From contig NZ_JAUSYS010000001.1 in NCBI RefSeq assembly GCF_030817015.1, positions 2,976,001-3,040,000 on the forward strand: DNA of 64,000 nucleotides, written 5' to 3'. Shown here in pieces: positions 36,470 to 46,606 of this stretch. Positions within the stretch are counted from its first letter, which is position 1. Each line of letters opens with the position of its first letter. The position numbers and the translations under genes are program-made. The notes under the pieces are model-generated. The model searched no databases. It was not told the DNA's origin and saw nothing but the letters and a program-made list of their open reading frames with translations. The stretch comes from Arthrobacter sp. V1I7 (GTDB lineage: Bacteria > Actinomycetota > Actinomycetes > Actinomycetales > Micrococcaceae).

Positions 36470-36499
36470 CCCCGCATGCCTTTACTGCATTAGGACACC

Positions 36500-39427
36500 T
36501 TAGACGCGCGGCTTTTCGCGCATCTCGAAGGTCTCGATGATGTCACCTTCGGTGATGTCATTGAACGAGCCAAGACCGATACCACACTCGAAGTCCGTGC
36601 GGACCTCGGTGGCGTCGTCCTTGAAGCGCTTGAGCGTCTCAACGGCGAGGTTGTCACCGATGATCTTGCCGTCGCGGCTGATCCGGGCCTTGGCGTTGCG
36701 TCGGATGACACCCGAGCGCACGATCGAGCCTGCAATGTTGCCGAACTTGGAGGAACGGAACACTTCGCGGACCTCGGCGGTGCCAAGCTGGACCTCTTCG
36801 TACTCCGGCTTGAGCATGCCCTTGAGGGCCATCTCGATGTCATCAATTGCTGCGTAGATGACGGAGTAGAAGCGCATGTCCACGCCTTCGCGGTCTGCCA
36901 GTTCGGCAACACGCTCGGCGGGCTTGACGTTGAAGCCGATGATGACGGCGCTGTCGACCGTTGCCAGGTTGACGTCGTTCTGCGTGATCGCACCGACACC
37001 GCGGTGGATGATGCGGAGCTGGACGCCTTCGCCGACATCGATCTTGAGCAGCGCGTCTTCGAGGGCTTCCACGGCACCGGACACGTCACCCTTGAGGATG
37101 AGGTTGAGGGTGTCGATCTTGCCTTCGGCGACGGCCTGGTCGAAGTCTTCCAGGCTGATGCGCTTACGACGCTTGGCCAGTGCGGCGTTGCGGTCGGCAG
37201 TTTCACGCTTCTCGGCGATCTGGCGGGCGGTACGCTCGTCAGCGGTCACGAAGAAGGTGTCACCGGCGCGCGGGACGTTGGACAGACCCAGGACCTGCAC
37301 GGGGCGGGACGGGCCTGCCTCGGTCAGGGCACTGCCGTCGTCGTCGAACATCGCACGGACACGGCCGTGGGCCGTGCCTGCCACGATGGTGTCGCCGACA
37401 CGCAGGGTACCGGACTGAACCAGGACGGTAGCAACGGATCCGCGGCCCTTATCCAGGTTGGCTTCAATCGCGATACCGCGGGCATCCTTGTTCGGGTTGG
37501 CGCGCATGTCCAGGGCAGCGTCCGCGGTAAGCAGGACCGCCTCGAGCAGCTCGTCGATGTTGAGGTTCTGGCGGGCAGAGACCTCCACGAACATGGTGTC
37601 GCCACCGTATTCCTCGGGAACCAGTCCGTACTCGGTCAGCTGACCGCGGACCTTCTCCGGGTTGGCGCCTTCCTTGTCGATCTTGTTCACAGCCACGACG
37701 ATCGGCACGTTGGCCGCCTGTGCGTGGTTGAGGGCCTCAACAGTCTGCGGCATAACGCCGTCGTCCGCTGCGACCACCAGGATGGCGATGTCGGTGACCT
37801 TCGCACCACGGGCACGCATGGCGGTGAACGCCTCGTGGCCCGGAGTATCGATGAAGGTGATCTTGCGGTCGAAGCCTTCGTGCGGGTGGGTGACCTGGTA
37901 GGCACCGATGTGCTGCGTGATGCCGCCGTGCTCGCCCGCCATGACGTCGGACTTGCGGATGGCATCGAGCAGTCGGGTCTTACCGTGGTCAACGTGACCC
38001 ATGACTGTGACAACAGGAGGACGCGCCTCGAGGTCTTCGTCGCCTTCGGCTTCCAGCTCGGCTTCGAAGTCGATGTCGAAGCCGGAGAGCAGCTCGCGCT
38101 CCTCATCCTCCGGAGACACAACCTGGAGCTTGTAGCCAAGCTCCTCGCCCAGCAGGGCGAAGGTTTCCTCATCCAGGGACTGCGTGGCCGTGGCCATTTC
38201 GCCGAGGTGGAAGAGGACGGTCACGAGAGCGGCGGGGTTTGCCTCGATCTTGTCGGCGAAGTCCGTGATGGACGAGCCACGGCGAAGCCGGACAACGGTG
38301 TTGCCGTCGCCGCGGGGAACGCTTACGCCACCCAGCGACGGAGCACTCATCTGCTCGAGTTCCTGACGCTTGGCACGCTTCGACTTGCGCTGCTTGCCAC
38401 GGCCTGCGCCGCCCTTACCGAAAGCACCCTGGGTGCCACCGCGACCGCGGCCACCCTTGCCGAAGCCACCGCCGGCCGGAGCGCCGCCGCCACCGGTACC
38501 GGGAGCACCGGTTCCTGGAGCGCCACCCGGACGGCCCGGACCACGGGCACCGCCACCGGGACGGCCTGCACCAGCGGGTGCGGGACGTTCGGTGCGGTTG
38601 GGCATCATGCCGGGAGTCGGACGGTTTCCGCCGGCGCCGGGACGTGCGCCGGGAGCGCCGGCCGGACGCGGAGCGCCCGGGCGTGCACCCGGAGCGCCGC
38701 CGGTGCGGGGGGCACCCGGACGGGGACCGCCTGCGCCTGCTGCGGGACGGGGACCGCCGGGGCGTTCGCCCTCGGTACGGCTTCCGCCCGGACGGGGCAT
38801 GCCCTGGGAGGGTGCGAACGGGTTGTTACCCGGACGCGGGGGACGTTCGTTGTCTCCGCCGCGGCCCCGGGGCATGCCCTGGGACGTGGCGAAGGGGTTG
38901 TTGCCGGGACGGGGGCCGCCCGGGCGAGGCGCCGAGCCGCCCTGGCGTGCCGGAGCAGCCGGAGTTTCAGCCTTCGGGGCAGGCCGTGCGCCGGGCTTGA
39001 TGCCCGAGGACGGAGCCGTCGAAGGAGCAGCCGGAGCCTGAGCGGCCGGAGCCTGGGCAGCCGGAGCCTGCGCGGCAGGGGCTGCGGGCGCGGCTGCGGC
39101 TGGTGCCGGTGCAGCTGCTGCCGGAGCCGGAGCTTCGGTCTTGGGTGCTGCTGCCTGCGCCGGGGCACCGGGCGCAGCCGGAGCCGGCGCGGGCGCCGGA
39201 CGGGTTGCTGCCGGGCTGGCGGGTGCCTTGGGGGCCGCCGCGGGGGCTTCGGACTTCGAAGCTGCCGGGGCGTCGGGGAATGCGTTGCGGAGTTTCCTCA
39301 CAACGGGGGCCTCAATGGTTGAAGAGGCAGAGCGAACGAATTCGCCCAGTTCCTGCAGTTTGGTTACTGCATCTTTGGAAGTAATACCGAGCTCTTTAGC
39401 AAGCTCATGTACGCGGACCTTGGCCAC
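36500..39427 (-). CDS. infB: translation initiation factor IF-2
   Basis: GTPase that delivers initiator tRNA to the 30S subunit. 975 residues. The N-terminal IF2-N motif ([20 protein letters not shown]) is followed by a low-complexity region of about 330 residues made of Ala, Pro and Gly, including a repeated NNPFAxSQGMPR block. The G domain starts near residue 470 with [15 protein letters not shown] (G1), then DTPGHEAF (G3) and [10 protein letters not shown] (G4). The C-terminal beta barrels follow to the end. High length is normal for Micrococcaceae. Confidence 0.97.
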   Translation of the reverse strand: MAKVRVHELAKELGITSKDAVTKLQELGEFVRSASSTIEAPVVRKLRNAFPDAPAASKSEAPAAAPKAPASPAATRPAPAPAPAAPGAPAQAAAPKTEAPAPAAAAPAPAAAAPAAPAAQAPAAQAPAAQAPAAPSTAPSSGIKPGARPAPKAETPAAPARQGGSAPRPGGPRPGNNPFATSQGMPRGRGGDNERPPRPGNNPFAPSQGMPRPGGSRTEGERPGGPRPAAGAGGPRPGAPRTGGAPGARPGAPRPAGAPGARPGAGGNRPTPGMMPNRTERPAPAGAGRPGGGARGPGRPGGAPGTGAPGTGGGGAPAGGGFGKGGRGRGGTQGAFGKGGAGRGKQRKSKRAKRQELEQMSAPSLGGVSVPRGDGNTVVRLRRGSSITDFADKIEANPAALVTVLFHLGEMATATQSLDEETFALLGEELGYKLQVVSPEDEERELLSGFDIDFEAELEAEGDEDLEARPPVVTVMGHVDHGKTRLLDAIRKSDVMAGEHGGITQHIGAYQVTHPHEGFDRKITFIDTPGHEAFTAMRARGAKVTDIAILVVAADDGVMPQTVEALNHAQAANVPIVVAVNKIDKEGANPEKVRGQLTEYGLVPEEYGGDTMFVEVSARQNLNIDELLEAVLLTADAALDMRANPNKDARGIAIEANLDKGRGSVATVLVQSGTLRVGDTIVAGTAHGRVRAMFDDDGSALTEAGPSRPVQVLGLSNVPRAGDTFFVTADERTARQIAEKRETADRNAALAKRRKRISLEDFDQAVAEGKIDTLNLILKGDVSGAVEALEDALLKIDVGEGVQLRIIHRGVGAITQNDVNLATVDSAVIIGFNVKPAERVAELADREGVDMRFYSVIYAAIDDIEMALKGMLKPEYEEVQLGTAEVREVFRSSKFGNIAGSIVRSGVIRRNAKARISRDGKIIGDNLAVETLKRFKDDATEVRTDFECGIGLGSFNDITEGDIIETFEMREKPRV

Positions 39428-39579
39428 ATTTCTCCTGTCTCGGTCCGCACCGAGCCAGGCACGAACCGTCTACTTCTTACTGCGGGCCTCCGCCGCGATT
39501 GCAGCTGAAAGGCCCATTGCAGAGCGCAACAAAGTTGTCATCGTTGCGCACTCATCACTGGGAACTCATCGGGTTTCCA

Positions 39580-39921
39580 TCAGTTTTCTGACCCGCTTTC
39601 AGGTTGGACGGTTGTTGCTGCGGCCACCGGAGTGTCCACGGCTTTCGTGCCTGCCGTGATCCGGCGTTCGACGTCGGCAGTACCGGTTGCGCCGTTGAGG
39701 GCGCGTCCGAACGCTCGACGTTTGACCGCCAGTGCCAGGCACTTTTCGCTGGGGTGCAGCCATGCACCCCGGCCAGCCATCCGGCGTCGTTCATCCACTA
39801 CGACGGCGGATGAACCGCTGCCGCCGGAGACGAGCCGGAGTAACTCAGACCGCGGGCCTTTCTGTCGGCATCCGATGCAGGTGCGCTGCGGTTGATTCTC
39901 GAGGTGTTGCACTTGTGCCAC
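39580..39921 (-). CDS. YlxR-family (DUF448) RNA-binding protein
   Basis: 113 residues from the GTG at 39921, which has GGAAGA eight bases before; a GTG nine bases later is possible. QRTCIGCRQKGPRSELLRLV and GRGAWLHPSEKCLALAVKR with the paired cysteines are the YlxR signature. Family members sit between nusA and infB in many Gram-positive bacteria and bind RNA; a link to RNase P has been reported for YlxR proteins, to my knowledge. The gene sits where it is expected here. Confidence 0.9.
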   Translation of the reverse strand: MAQVQHLENQPQRTCIGCRQKGPRSELLRLVSGGSGSSAVVVDERRRMAGRGAWLHPSEKCLALAVKRRAFGRALNGATGTADVERRITAGTKAVDTPVAAATTVQPESGSEN

Positions 39922-40071
39922 GTCCGAGTATCTTCCTGCCAGTACCTGCCTGCCTGCCCGGGGCTTCCGGGGCCTCGCCAGCCAAAGCGTCCGGTAACTA
40001 CGACTCTGCCAAGCTAAAGCCCGGATGCGCTGAGGGCACGCGGACACCGGCCCTTAGGCGCGGTCATGTCT

Positions 40072-40077
40072 ATTCTA
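40072..40077 (-). promoter_or_regulatory. possible -10 element before ylxR-infB
   Basis: TAGAAT on the minus strand, with no convincing -35 at the right distance. It would give an internal promoter between nusA and the ylxR-infB pair. Confidence 0.25.
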
Positions 40078-40145
40078 GCCCCTCCAGCGGCCGGACCCCG
40101 AACCTGAGGGGACACGGACGCCCCGGGGCCGGCCGGAAGTGCGGC

Positions 40146-41126
40146 CTATTTGCCGCGGGCCACCGCGGCGTCGGAGACGATGTCGATCCGCCAGCCGGTG
40201 AGCTTGGCGGCGAGCCGAGCGTTCTGGCCTTCCTTGCCGATGGCCAGGGAGAGCTGGTAGTCGGGGACGACGACTCGGGCGGAGCGGGTCGCGTCATCCG
40301 TGATGGTGACCGAATTCACCCGCGACGGGGACAGCGCGCTGGCGATGAAGGTGGCCGGATCGTCGCTGTAGTCGACGATGTCGATCTTCTCATCGTTCAG
40401 CTCGGTCATGACAGCCCGGACACGGGAGCCCATTTCACCGATGCAGGCCCCCTTGGCATTGACGCCCGAGGTGTTGGCCTTGACCGCAATCTTAGTGCGG
40501 TGCCCGGCCTCACGGGCCAGCGCCACGATCTCGACGGAGCGGTCGGCGATTTCCGGGACTTCCAGTTCAAAGAGCTTCCGGACCAGGCCCGGGTGCGAGC
40601 GGGACAGCGTGATGGAAGGGCCCTTGGTGCCGCGGTGCACATCGATCACGAAGGCGCGGAGCCGGTTGCCGTGGATGTACTTCTCGCCCGGAACCTGCTC
40701 GGGTGGCGGGAGCAGTGCCTCGACCGTGCCGAGGTTGACCTGGATCATGTGCGGGTTGTTGCCCTGCTGGATGGTCCCGGCCACCAGCTCGCCCTCGCGG
40801 CCCTTGAACTGGCCGAGGACATTGTCGTCCTCGGCGTCGCGCAGGCGCTGGAGGATGATCTGGCGGGCGGTGCTGGCGGCAATGCGGCCGAAGCCCGCCG
40901 GAGTGTCCTCGAACTCGCCGATCGGCGCGCCGTCGTCGTCGATCTCGGTAGCCCAGATGGTCACGTGCCCGCTCTTGCGGTCCAGCTCCGCGCGGGCCTT
41001 CTCGAAGGCTCCCGGAGTCTTGTGGTAGGCCACCAGGAGGGCCTGCTCGATGGTCGGAATCAGGAGATCCAGCGGGATTTCACGCTCACGCTCCAGGAGT
41101 CTCAGTGCGCTCATGTCAATATCCAT
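40146..41126 (-). CDS. nusA: transcription termination/antitermination factor NusA
   Basis: 326 residues, the short actinobacterial form without the extra acidic repeats of E. coli. The N-terminal RNA polymerase-binding domain ([20 protein letters not shown]) is followed by S1 ([20 protein letters not shown]) and two KH domains ([18 protein letters not shown] and [20 protein letters not shown]). It overlaps rimP by one base and is followed by ylxR and infB, the conserved order. Confidence 0.96.
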   Translation of the reverse strand: MDIDMSALRLLEREREIPLDLLIPTIEQALLVAYHKTPGAFEKARAELDRKSGHVTIWATEIDDDGAPIGEFEDTPAGFGRIAASTARQIILQRLRDAEDDNVLGQFKGREGELVAGTIQQGNNPHMIQVNLGTVEALLPPPEQVPGEKYIHGNRLRAFVIDVHRGTKGPSITLSRSHPGLVRKLFELEVPEIADRSVEIVALAREAGHRTKIAVKANTSGVNAKGACIGEMGSRVRAVMTELNDEKIDIVDYSDDPATFIASALSPSRVNSVTITDDATRSARVVVPDYQLSLAIGKEGQNARLAAKLTGWRIDIVSDAAVARGK

Positions 41127-41743
41127 CAGGCCTCCTCAGAAGGTCCATTGTTTGCGTTTTCCAGCCCGGCCTCGTCGAGGTGGCTGAACTCTATCTCGAC
41201 TTTTCCACTGCGGATCCTGTCGAAAGGAATCTTGACCGGTTCGCCCTGCTTGGGCTTCATGCCCTTCTTGACAGCGATTTCCGGAACGAGCGTGACGCCG
41301 CCGTCGTCGACGGCCTGGATCCTGCCGGTGACGTTTTCACCCTGCAGGACGTTGACCTTGACCAGCCGCCCGCGGGCACGGTGCCAGTGCCGTTCCGCGG
41401 TGAGGGGACGCCCTACGCCGGGCGATGAAACCTCGAGCTCGTAGGGGCGGGCATCCGTGCTGGGATCGTTGTCCAGGATGTCGGAGAGGGTCTTGGAGAT
41501 CTCGGCGATGACGTCGAGGGTGACGCCGCCGGTCTCTTCCTGCGGCAGGTCCACCACCACGTGGACCACCCGGTTGGCGCCGGCGACGTGGATGGAAACG
41601 TCCTCGAGGTACAGGCGGTTTGCCAGGACTGCGGGTTCAAGGAGGGCGTGCAGACGCTCGGCCTCCAGGTTCTGGGCGGGTGCGGCTTCAGCCTTTCCCG
41701 TCCTGGTCCGGTCTGTTGAAGTCGTGGCTTCTGCATTGGTCAT
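41126..41743 (-). CDS. rimP: ribosome maturation factor RimP
   Basis: 205 residues, needed for 30S assembly. [20 protein letters not shown], then the acidic [21 protein letters not shown] and [20 protein letters not shown] are the family landmarks. An N-terminal extension of about 30 residues is specific to high-GC Gram-positives. It starts the rimP-nusA-ylxR-infB-rbfA series and overlaps nusA by one base. Confidence 0.95.
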   Translation of the reverse strand: MTNAEATTSTDRTRTGKAEAAPAQNLEAERLHALLEPAVLANRLYLEDVSIHVAGANRVVHVVVDLPQEETGGVTLDVIAEISKTLSDILDNDPSTDARPYELEVSSPGVGRPLTAERHWHRARGRLVKVNVLQGENVTGRIQAVDDGGVTLVPEIAVKKGMKPKQGEPVKIPFDRIRSGKVEIEFSHLDEAGLENANNGPSEEA

Positions 41744-41830
41744 GATGCCGGCCGCCTCCCGTTAGATGATGTTGTGTGTACTAGCCTAGCGATTTTCCCG
41801 GCGCCGTGGTGCACCGAGATCCCGGCCGGC

Positions 41831-43003
41831 ATGACAACATGGTTTGTTGTGAAAGACGACACCGGGGAAAAGCGATGGCGCGGGCTCGCTCCCCGGTTTC
41901 TGCCCCGCCTCGCCCTCCTGGCGTGCATCGCCCTGGTGGTGGTCAGCCTCGGTGTGGCCTTGACGCCCGGGAGCCCGAAACAGCCCGTGGAACCGGCGTT
42001 TTCCGAGCAGGCGCGGGCCGCTGCACTCTCCGAAACCCTGCGTCTCCGGGCTGCCGGTGAGCAGCTGGGCGGTTCCGCCTCGGGCGCCGGACAGGCCGCC
42101 CTCGGGCAGACTGTGACGTTGCTGACAAGCCAGGCCCGGGCCCTGCTCTCCCCTGGCGAGGTCGCCCCGGTTTTTCCGTCCACCGAGGCCGCGCAGGCCA
42201 GCCCCGCCACGCAGGCCGGGCAGACCTCGCCCGGAACTGCTTCGTCCCCGCCGGCTCCGCTGCCGGATTCGCCGGCCGGGCTGGCCGCCGCCCTCGCCGC
42301 GAGCGGCTCCCAGCGCATCGCCGACGCCGCAGGGGCCGACGGCGGGATGGCCAGGCTCCTGGCCGCCGTCGGGACCGCGCAGCTGCTTCAGGCGTCCTCC
42401 CTCGCGGCGGCCACCGGTGCGCCCGTTCCCCCGCAGGCCGATAGGCTCCCGCCCCGGCTGTCCGGGGCCTGCCCGGGTCCGCTGGCGTCGGTGTCGCCGG
42501 CGGGAGGAGGGGCAGGCAGCGGCGTGACGGTTGCGCAAGCGCTCCAGGCGGCCGTGCGGACCGAGCTTCAAAGCGTCTACGGCTACCAGCTGGCCCTGAC
42601 CAGGCTCGGCGGCGACGCCGCGAAGGCCGCCGCTGGTCAGCTGGCCCGGCACGAAGCACTCCTCAGCGAAGCCGAGTCCCTGAGCCTGCGCCACTGTGTC
42701 TCCCCGTCCCCGCGGGAGGCCGGCCATAGCGTGGCACCGTCCTTTCTGGCTGCGCCGGGCGCCGGACTGGCCGGGCTGGAAACCGGCGCGCTGCCGGTCT
42801 ATGGTGACCTGGTGGCGCTGGGCGAGGGAGAAACCCGGGAGTGGGCCATCTCCGCACTGCTGCATACCGCCCGAGCGGCCGCCGGGTGGGGCGCCCAGCC
42901 GGGCCCCCTGCCCGGACTGGCGGCAGACCTGGAGTCCTTCCCGCCCTTGCCGGCCCCCCAGCCTCCCACCCCCACCCACGGCGGCGGCGACGTCGGGCGC
43001 TGA
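41831..43003 (+). CDS. DUF4439 (ferritin-like) membrane-anchored protein
   Basis: 390 residues from the ATG of MTTWFVVKDDTG. One membrane segment (LALLACIALVVVSLGVALT) near residues 25-45 places the rest outside or in the periplasmic-like space. The C-terminal half (AALQAAVRTELQSVYGYQLA, SLRHCVSP and GETREWAISALLHTARAAAG) matches the ferritin-like DUF4439 helices; the metal ligands are not clear. The middle is an Ala/Pro-rich linker. It is divergent from rimP, as in several relatives. Function unknown. Confidence 0.75.
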   Translation: MTTWFVVKDDTGEKRWRGLAPRFLPRLALLACIALVVVSLGVALTPGSPKQPVEPAFSEQARAAALSETLRLRAAGEQLGGSASGAGQAALGQTVTLLTSQARALLSPGEVAPVFPSTEAAQASPATQAGQTSPGTASSPPAPLPDSPAGLAAALAASGSQRIADAAGADGGMARLLAAVGTAQLLQASSLAAATGAPVPPQADRLPPRLSGACPGPLASVSPAGGGAGSGVTVAQALQAAVRTELQSVYGYQLALTRLGGDAAKAAAGQLARHEALLSEAESLSLRHCVSPSPREAGHSVAPSFLAAPGAGLAGLETGALPVYGDLVALGEGETREWAISALLHTARAAAGWGAQPGPLPGLAADLESFPPLPAPQPPTPTHGGGDVGR

Positions 43004-43171
43004 TGATGCCCATCCGGGGTCACATTGACGTCGGAAGTCCACGATTCCGCGCTAACTGACGGCGTGTCCGTGTCAAAGTTGCCCCGCCGCCGCCGGCGGA
43101 GCGAGCTTGGGCTTACTTTGCTTAGCCTCGCAATACTGGCCAGCCGGCGGCACCGATGCTTTGCTGTAACC

Positions 43172-43906
43172 ATGGACAGCACCAACGCCCCTACGCTTCA
43201 TGAGAACGAGCCGCATCACAACGACCTTGCACACCGGCTCAATTGGCTGCGTGCCGGCGTGCTGGGCGCCAACGACGGTATCGTCTCGGTCGCCGCGATC
43301 GTTGTCGGCGTCGCCGGTGTCACCACGGACTCCGGCCCCATCCTGATCGCGGGTGCCGCGGGCCTCGTGGGTGGTGCGATCTCCATGGCTTTGGGCGAAT
43401 ACGTCTCGGTCAGCAGCCAGAAGGACAGCCAGCGGGCCCTGATCGACAAGGAACGGCTGGAATTGCTGGAACAGCCCGAGGAAGAGCTCGAGGAGCTCGC
43501 CGCCATCTACCAGGGCAAGGGCCTCAGCCGGGACACCGCCCGCACCGTCGCCAGGGAACTCACCGCGCACGATGCCCTCGGCGCCCACCTTTCCGCTGAA
43601 CTTAACATCGACGAGACCGATATCGTCAGTCCCTGGCATGCCGCGTTTGCGTCTGCCATCGCATTCCTGGCCGGCGCGATCCTGCCGATGCTGGCCATCC
43701 TGCTGCCACCGGAAAACATCCGTGTGCCGCTGACGTTCGTGGCCGTCCTCGTGGCTCTGGCGGCGACCGGCGCACTGGGTGCCTGGATCGGCGGCGGGTC
43801 GCAGCTGAAGGCCGCGGCGCGCGTGGTGATCGGCGGCGCTCTGGCACTGAGTGCGACCTTCCTGATCGGCAACCTGCTCGGCGCGAGCGGCGTCGTCATC
43901 GGCTGA
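43172..43906 (+). CDS. VIT1/CCC1-family divalent metal transporter
   Basis: 244 residues from the ATG of MDSTNAPTLHENEPHHND. The signature LNWLRAGVLGANDGIVSVAA is unmistakable, followed by SMALGEYVSVSSQKDSQRAL in helix 2 and the acidic cytosolic helices (EEELEELAAIYQGKGLS) which bind metal. About five helices in total. Family members move Fe2+ or Mn2+ out of the cytoplasm; a plant/yeast homologue fills vacuoles. Metal specificity cannot be read here. No close neighbour is linked to iron. Confidence 0.93.
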   Translation: MDSTNAPTLHENEPHHNDLAHRLNWLRAGVLGANDGIVSVAAIVVGVAGVTTDSGPILIAGAAGLVGGAISMALGEYVSVSSQKDSQRALIDKERLELLEQPEEELEELAAIYQGKGLSRDTARTVARELTAHDALGAHLSAELNIDETDIVSPWHAAFASAIAFLAGAILPMLAILLPPENIRVPLTFVAVLVALAATGALGAWIGGGSQLKAAARVVIGGALALSATFLIGNLLGASGVVIG

Positions 43907-43979
43907 CGCCCGGTCCGCGGCGGCCCTGCCTTGCGGTGTCCCAACGGGATGACCCCACCCAGCAACTACGCTGGATCCG

Positions 43980-45086
43980 ATGAGCCAACCCGCAGATGTC
44001 CCTATCCCGCCCGATCTCAACCGCCGTTACAGCGCCACGGCCTCCGGCCGCGACTGGCTGGCGTCGCTCCCCCGGCTGGTCCATCGCTGCCTGGACCAGT
44101 GGAACCTGGCGCTGGACTCCGCGCCGGGTCGCCTGCCCTGGCACGGACACGGGGCCATTGTCGTGCCGGTCCGGCGCCTCGACGCCGACGGCGGGACGCC
44201 GGAATCAGCCGTGTTGAAAATCGCCTATCCGCACGACGAGGCGATGGTGGAACGGCACGCGCTCACGTTGTGGGCCGGCGACGGTGCCGTGCGGTTGTTG
44301 GCTGCCGACGCCGATGCCGTCGCCCTGCTGCTGGAGCGTCTGGACGCCGCCCGCTCGCTGCAGGACATGCCGGTGGATGCCGCTGTCCCCGTCTGGGGAG
44401 AACTGGTGCGCCGGCTCAGCCTGGTGCCCGACGGCCGGCCGGAGTGGCGGGAATTCGGCCACGTGGCCGCCCGTGCCGAACAGTGGAGCGATGAGCTGCC
44501 GGAGAGCTGGGAACACCTGGGCCGTCCCTTCCCGCGCTGGCTGCTGGAAGCGGCACTGGAAGTCTGCCAGACGCGCGGCGCCGTCGGCCGGCGCGCGGGG
44601 AAGGATGTGCTGGTCCATGCCGACCTGCACTTTTTGAACGTCCTGGCCCGTCCGGCCCCGTCCGCCGGACTGGCCGGACTGGCCGGACTGGCCGGACTGG
44701 GCGGACTGGGCGGTGCAGACGCTACGAAAGGTGCGGCCGCGGCCAGCTACGCCGCCATCGACCCGCAGCCCATGATCGGCGAGGCAGAATTTTCGGTGGC
44801 TCCGCTGCTGTGGAACCGGATTCCCGAGCTGTCCCGGGCGGATCCGGAACGGGGCCTGCTGGAGCGCTGCCGGGACTTCGGTGCCGCCGCCGGCCTCGAC
44901 GCCGAAGCCGCCCGTCAGTGGAGCCTGGCCCGGGAAGTGGACAACGCCCTCTGGTACGCGTCGAAACCCCGCCACGAAGGGGACCTGGCGCGCTCGCTCT
45001 GGGTGGCCAGCACGCTGGCCGGACGCACCCTGCCGGGGCTGCCCGCAGCGCATGATCTGCCGACTCCAGGGACGGCGGCAGCTTAA
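43980..45086 (+). CDS. aminoglycoside/hydroxyurea phosphotransferase-like protein
   Basis: 368 residues of the kinase-like fold used by APH(6)/hydroxyurea kinases. LLLERLDAARSLQDMPVDAA and the catalytic loop VLVHADLHFLNVLARP with Asp-x4-Asn-type residues support the kinase. An acid region (MIGEAEFSVAPLLWNR) is the DFG-like equivalent of the family. A simple GLAGLAGLAGLGGLGG stretch, from a 9-bp tandem repeat, interrupts the C-lobe. The phosphate acceptor is unknown, so this is not proof of antibiotic resistance. Confidence 0.8.
   Translation: MSQPADVPIPPDLNRRYSATASGRDWLASLPRLVHRCLDQWNLALDSAPGRLPWHGHGAIVVPVRRLDADGGTPESAVLKIAYPHDEAMVERHALTLWAGDGAVRLLAADADAVALLLERLDAARSLQDMPVDAAVPVWGELVRRLSLVPDGRPEWREFGHVAARAEQWSDELPESWEHLGRPFPRWLLEAALEVCQTRGAVGRRAGKDVLVHADLHFLNVLARPAPSAGLAGLAGLAGLGGLGGADATKGAAAASYAAIDPQPMIGEAEFSVAPLLWNRIPELSRADPERGLLERCRDFGAAAGLDAEAARQWSLAREVDNALWYASKPRHEGDLARSLWVASTLAGRTLPGLPAAHDLPTPGTAAA
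44665..44709 (+). repeat. in-frame 9-bp tandem repeat inside the phosphotransferase gene
   Basis: Four exact copies of CCGGACTGG plus one imperfect copy. Each unit is three codons, so copy-number change keeps the frame and only alters a Gly/Leu/Ala linker. Confidence 0.85.
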
Positions 45087-45100
45087 CTGACGCCGGCAGC

Positions 45101-46525
45101 CTAACTGGTGTGCCCGCGGACTGCCGCCACGGCGTCCCGGACGGCACCGACGGCGGTCGCCACATCGGCGTCGTCCGTGCTCCAGTTGCTGACCGAGATC
45201 CGCAGGATGTCCCGCTCCTGCCACCGGGAACCCGACATCCAGACCCGGCCGTCAGCCATTATCCGTGCCGTCACCGCCCGGGTCGTGGCGTCGTCGCCGA
45301 AGGCCAGCGAAACCTGGGTGTAGTCGACGTCGTTCAGCACCTCGACGCCGTCAACGGCAGACAATTGTTCGGCCAGCTGCGAGGCATGCCGCACGAGCCC
45401 ACGGACCTGCGCGGCAACGCCGTCCCGGCCCAGCTCTTTCAGCGCCGCCCACACCGGCACCCCGCGGGCCCGGCGGGACAACTCGGGAACCTTCTCAAAC
45501 GGGTCCCCGGGACCATCCGGGTCCTGGATCAGGTAGCTGGTGTGCACTCCCATCGCCGAACGCAGTGCCCGGACATCCCGGACGATCGCGATCCCGCAGT
45601 CGTACGGGGCATTGAGGGTCTTGTGCGCGTCGGTCCCCCACGAATCGGCGAGCTGCAGCCCTGCCGTCAACCCGGAGAGCTCCGGAACGGCGGCTGCCCA
45701 AAGCCCGAACGCCCCGTCCACGTGGACCCAGGCGCCGTGTGCCTTCGCGGCGGCAATTGTCTCGGTGAAGGGGTCGAAGGCGCCGGAGTGCAGGTTCCCG
45801 GCCTGCAGGCAGACCAGCAGCGGGGCCGGGCCTGAGCCGCTGGCGCCGCTCAGCGCCGCGCGGTCCAGGGCGCAGTCCAGTTCCGCCGCGTCGATCCGAC
45901 CCTGCCGGTCGGCAGGCACAACGGTGGGCCGTCCCAGCCCCAGGTAGCGCAGGGCAAGATCAATGGTGTCGTGCCGTTCCTGCCCCACAAGGCAGTGGAT
46001 CCGGGGCGCGCCCGACAGGCCGTCGCGGTCCAGGTCCCAGCCTGCCTCGGTCAGCAGCCGCCAGCGGGCCGCAGCCAGGCCGGTGAAGTTTGCCATGGTG
46101 GCGCCGGTGGTAAAGCCGACGTCGGACTCTTCCGGGAGCCCCAGGAGCTCAAGCAACCAACTGCCGGCAGCTTCCTCGATGGCCGCCGTCGCGGGAGTGG
46201 CATAGCGGAGCCCGGTGTTCTGGTCCCAGGCGCTGACCAGCCAGTCTGCGGCCAGGGCCGCCGGGAGGGTGCCGCCGATAACCCAGCCGAAGAATCGTCC
46301 GGAAGGCATCGCCATCAGGCCCGGCTCGGCCTTCGTGGCCAGGTAATCCACGACCTCCTTGGCCGGCATGCCGGCTCTGGGCAGTGGACCGCCGAACTCG
46401 GCCGCCAGTGCCGCCGCGGCAGTGCGTGGGCTGACCTGGCGGGTTTCCTGGCTCTCCAGCCACCGGTGTGCGTGCCGGGCTGCAGCCTCCAATGCGTCGC
46501 TGTAGCGGTCTTCTGGTGCTGACAT
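45101..46525 (-). CDS. PLP-dependent amino-acid decarboxylase (group II)
   Basis: 474 residues. Fold type I decarboxylase of the aromatic-amino-acid/glutamate group: FTTGATMANFTGLAAARWRL, HVDGAFGLWAA for the PLP Asp, and the PLP-lysine at residue 302 in WGTDAHKTLNAPYDCG. Substrate could be an aromatic amino acid or a related acid; a simple reading of the active-site residues does not settle it. It is convergent with the phosphotransferase gene, with only 14 bp between. Confidence 0.88.
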   Translation of the reverse strand: MSAPEDRYSDALEAAARHAHRWLESQETRQVSPRTAAAALAAEFGGPLPRAGMPAKEVVDYLATKAEPGLMAMPSGRFFGWVIGGTLPAALAADWLVSAWDQNTGLRYATPATAAIEEAAGSWLLELLGLPEESDVGFTTGATMANFTGLAAARWRLLTEAGWDLDRDGLSGAPRIHCLVGQERHDTIDLALRYLGLGRPTVVPADRQGRIDAAELDCALDRAALSGASGSGPAPLLVCLQAGNLHSGAFDPFTETIAAAKAHGAWVHVDGAFGLWAAAVPELSGLTAGLQLADSWGTDAHKTLNAPYDCGIAIVRDVRALRSAMGVHTSYLIQDPDGPGDPFEKVPELSRRARGVPVWAALKELGRDGVAAQVRGLVRHASQLAEQLSAVDGVEVLNDVDYTQVSLAFGDDATTRAVTARIMADGRVWMSGSRWQERDILRISVSNWSTDDADVATAVGAVRDAVAAVRGHTS

Positions 46526-46606
46526 AGCTGCATGCTACGCCCGCTGCTGCCGTCCCGGGAGTGGCTCGGGAGGAGCGCTCGAGGGGGCCGGCCCGGCGGA
46601 AGCGCC

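Larger units (their letters stand above)
36197..36499. other. 303-bp gene-free stretch between infB and rbfA with nested palindromes
   Basis: No gene is seen. It holds a 23-bp perfect inverted repeat (36297-36319 and 36447-36469) that encloses a perfect 17-bp hairpin. This gap is unusually long for the infB-rbfA pair, which in most genomes are tightly packed. Confidence 0.8.

Noticed and set aside
43110..43140. DtxR/IdeR-like iron box before the VIT transporter gene
   Set aside because: Only about 11 of 19 positions agree with the consensus and the symmetry is poor; too weak to support.
43980..45086. An acquired antibiotic-resistance gene
   Set aside because: The fold is right, but kinases of this kind are common chromosomal genes of unknown substrate, the codon use matches the neighbours and no mobile element is near.
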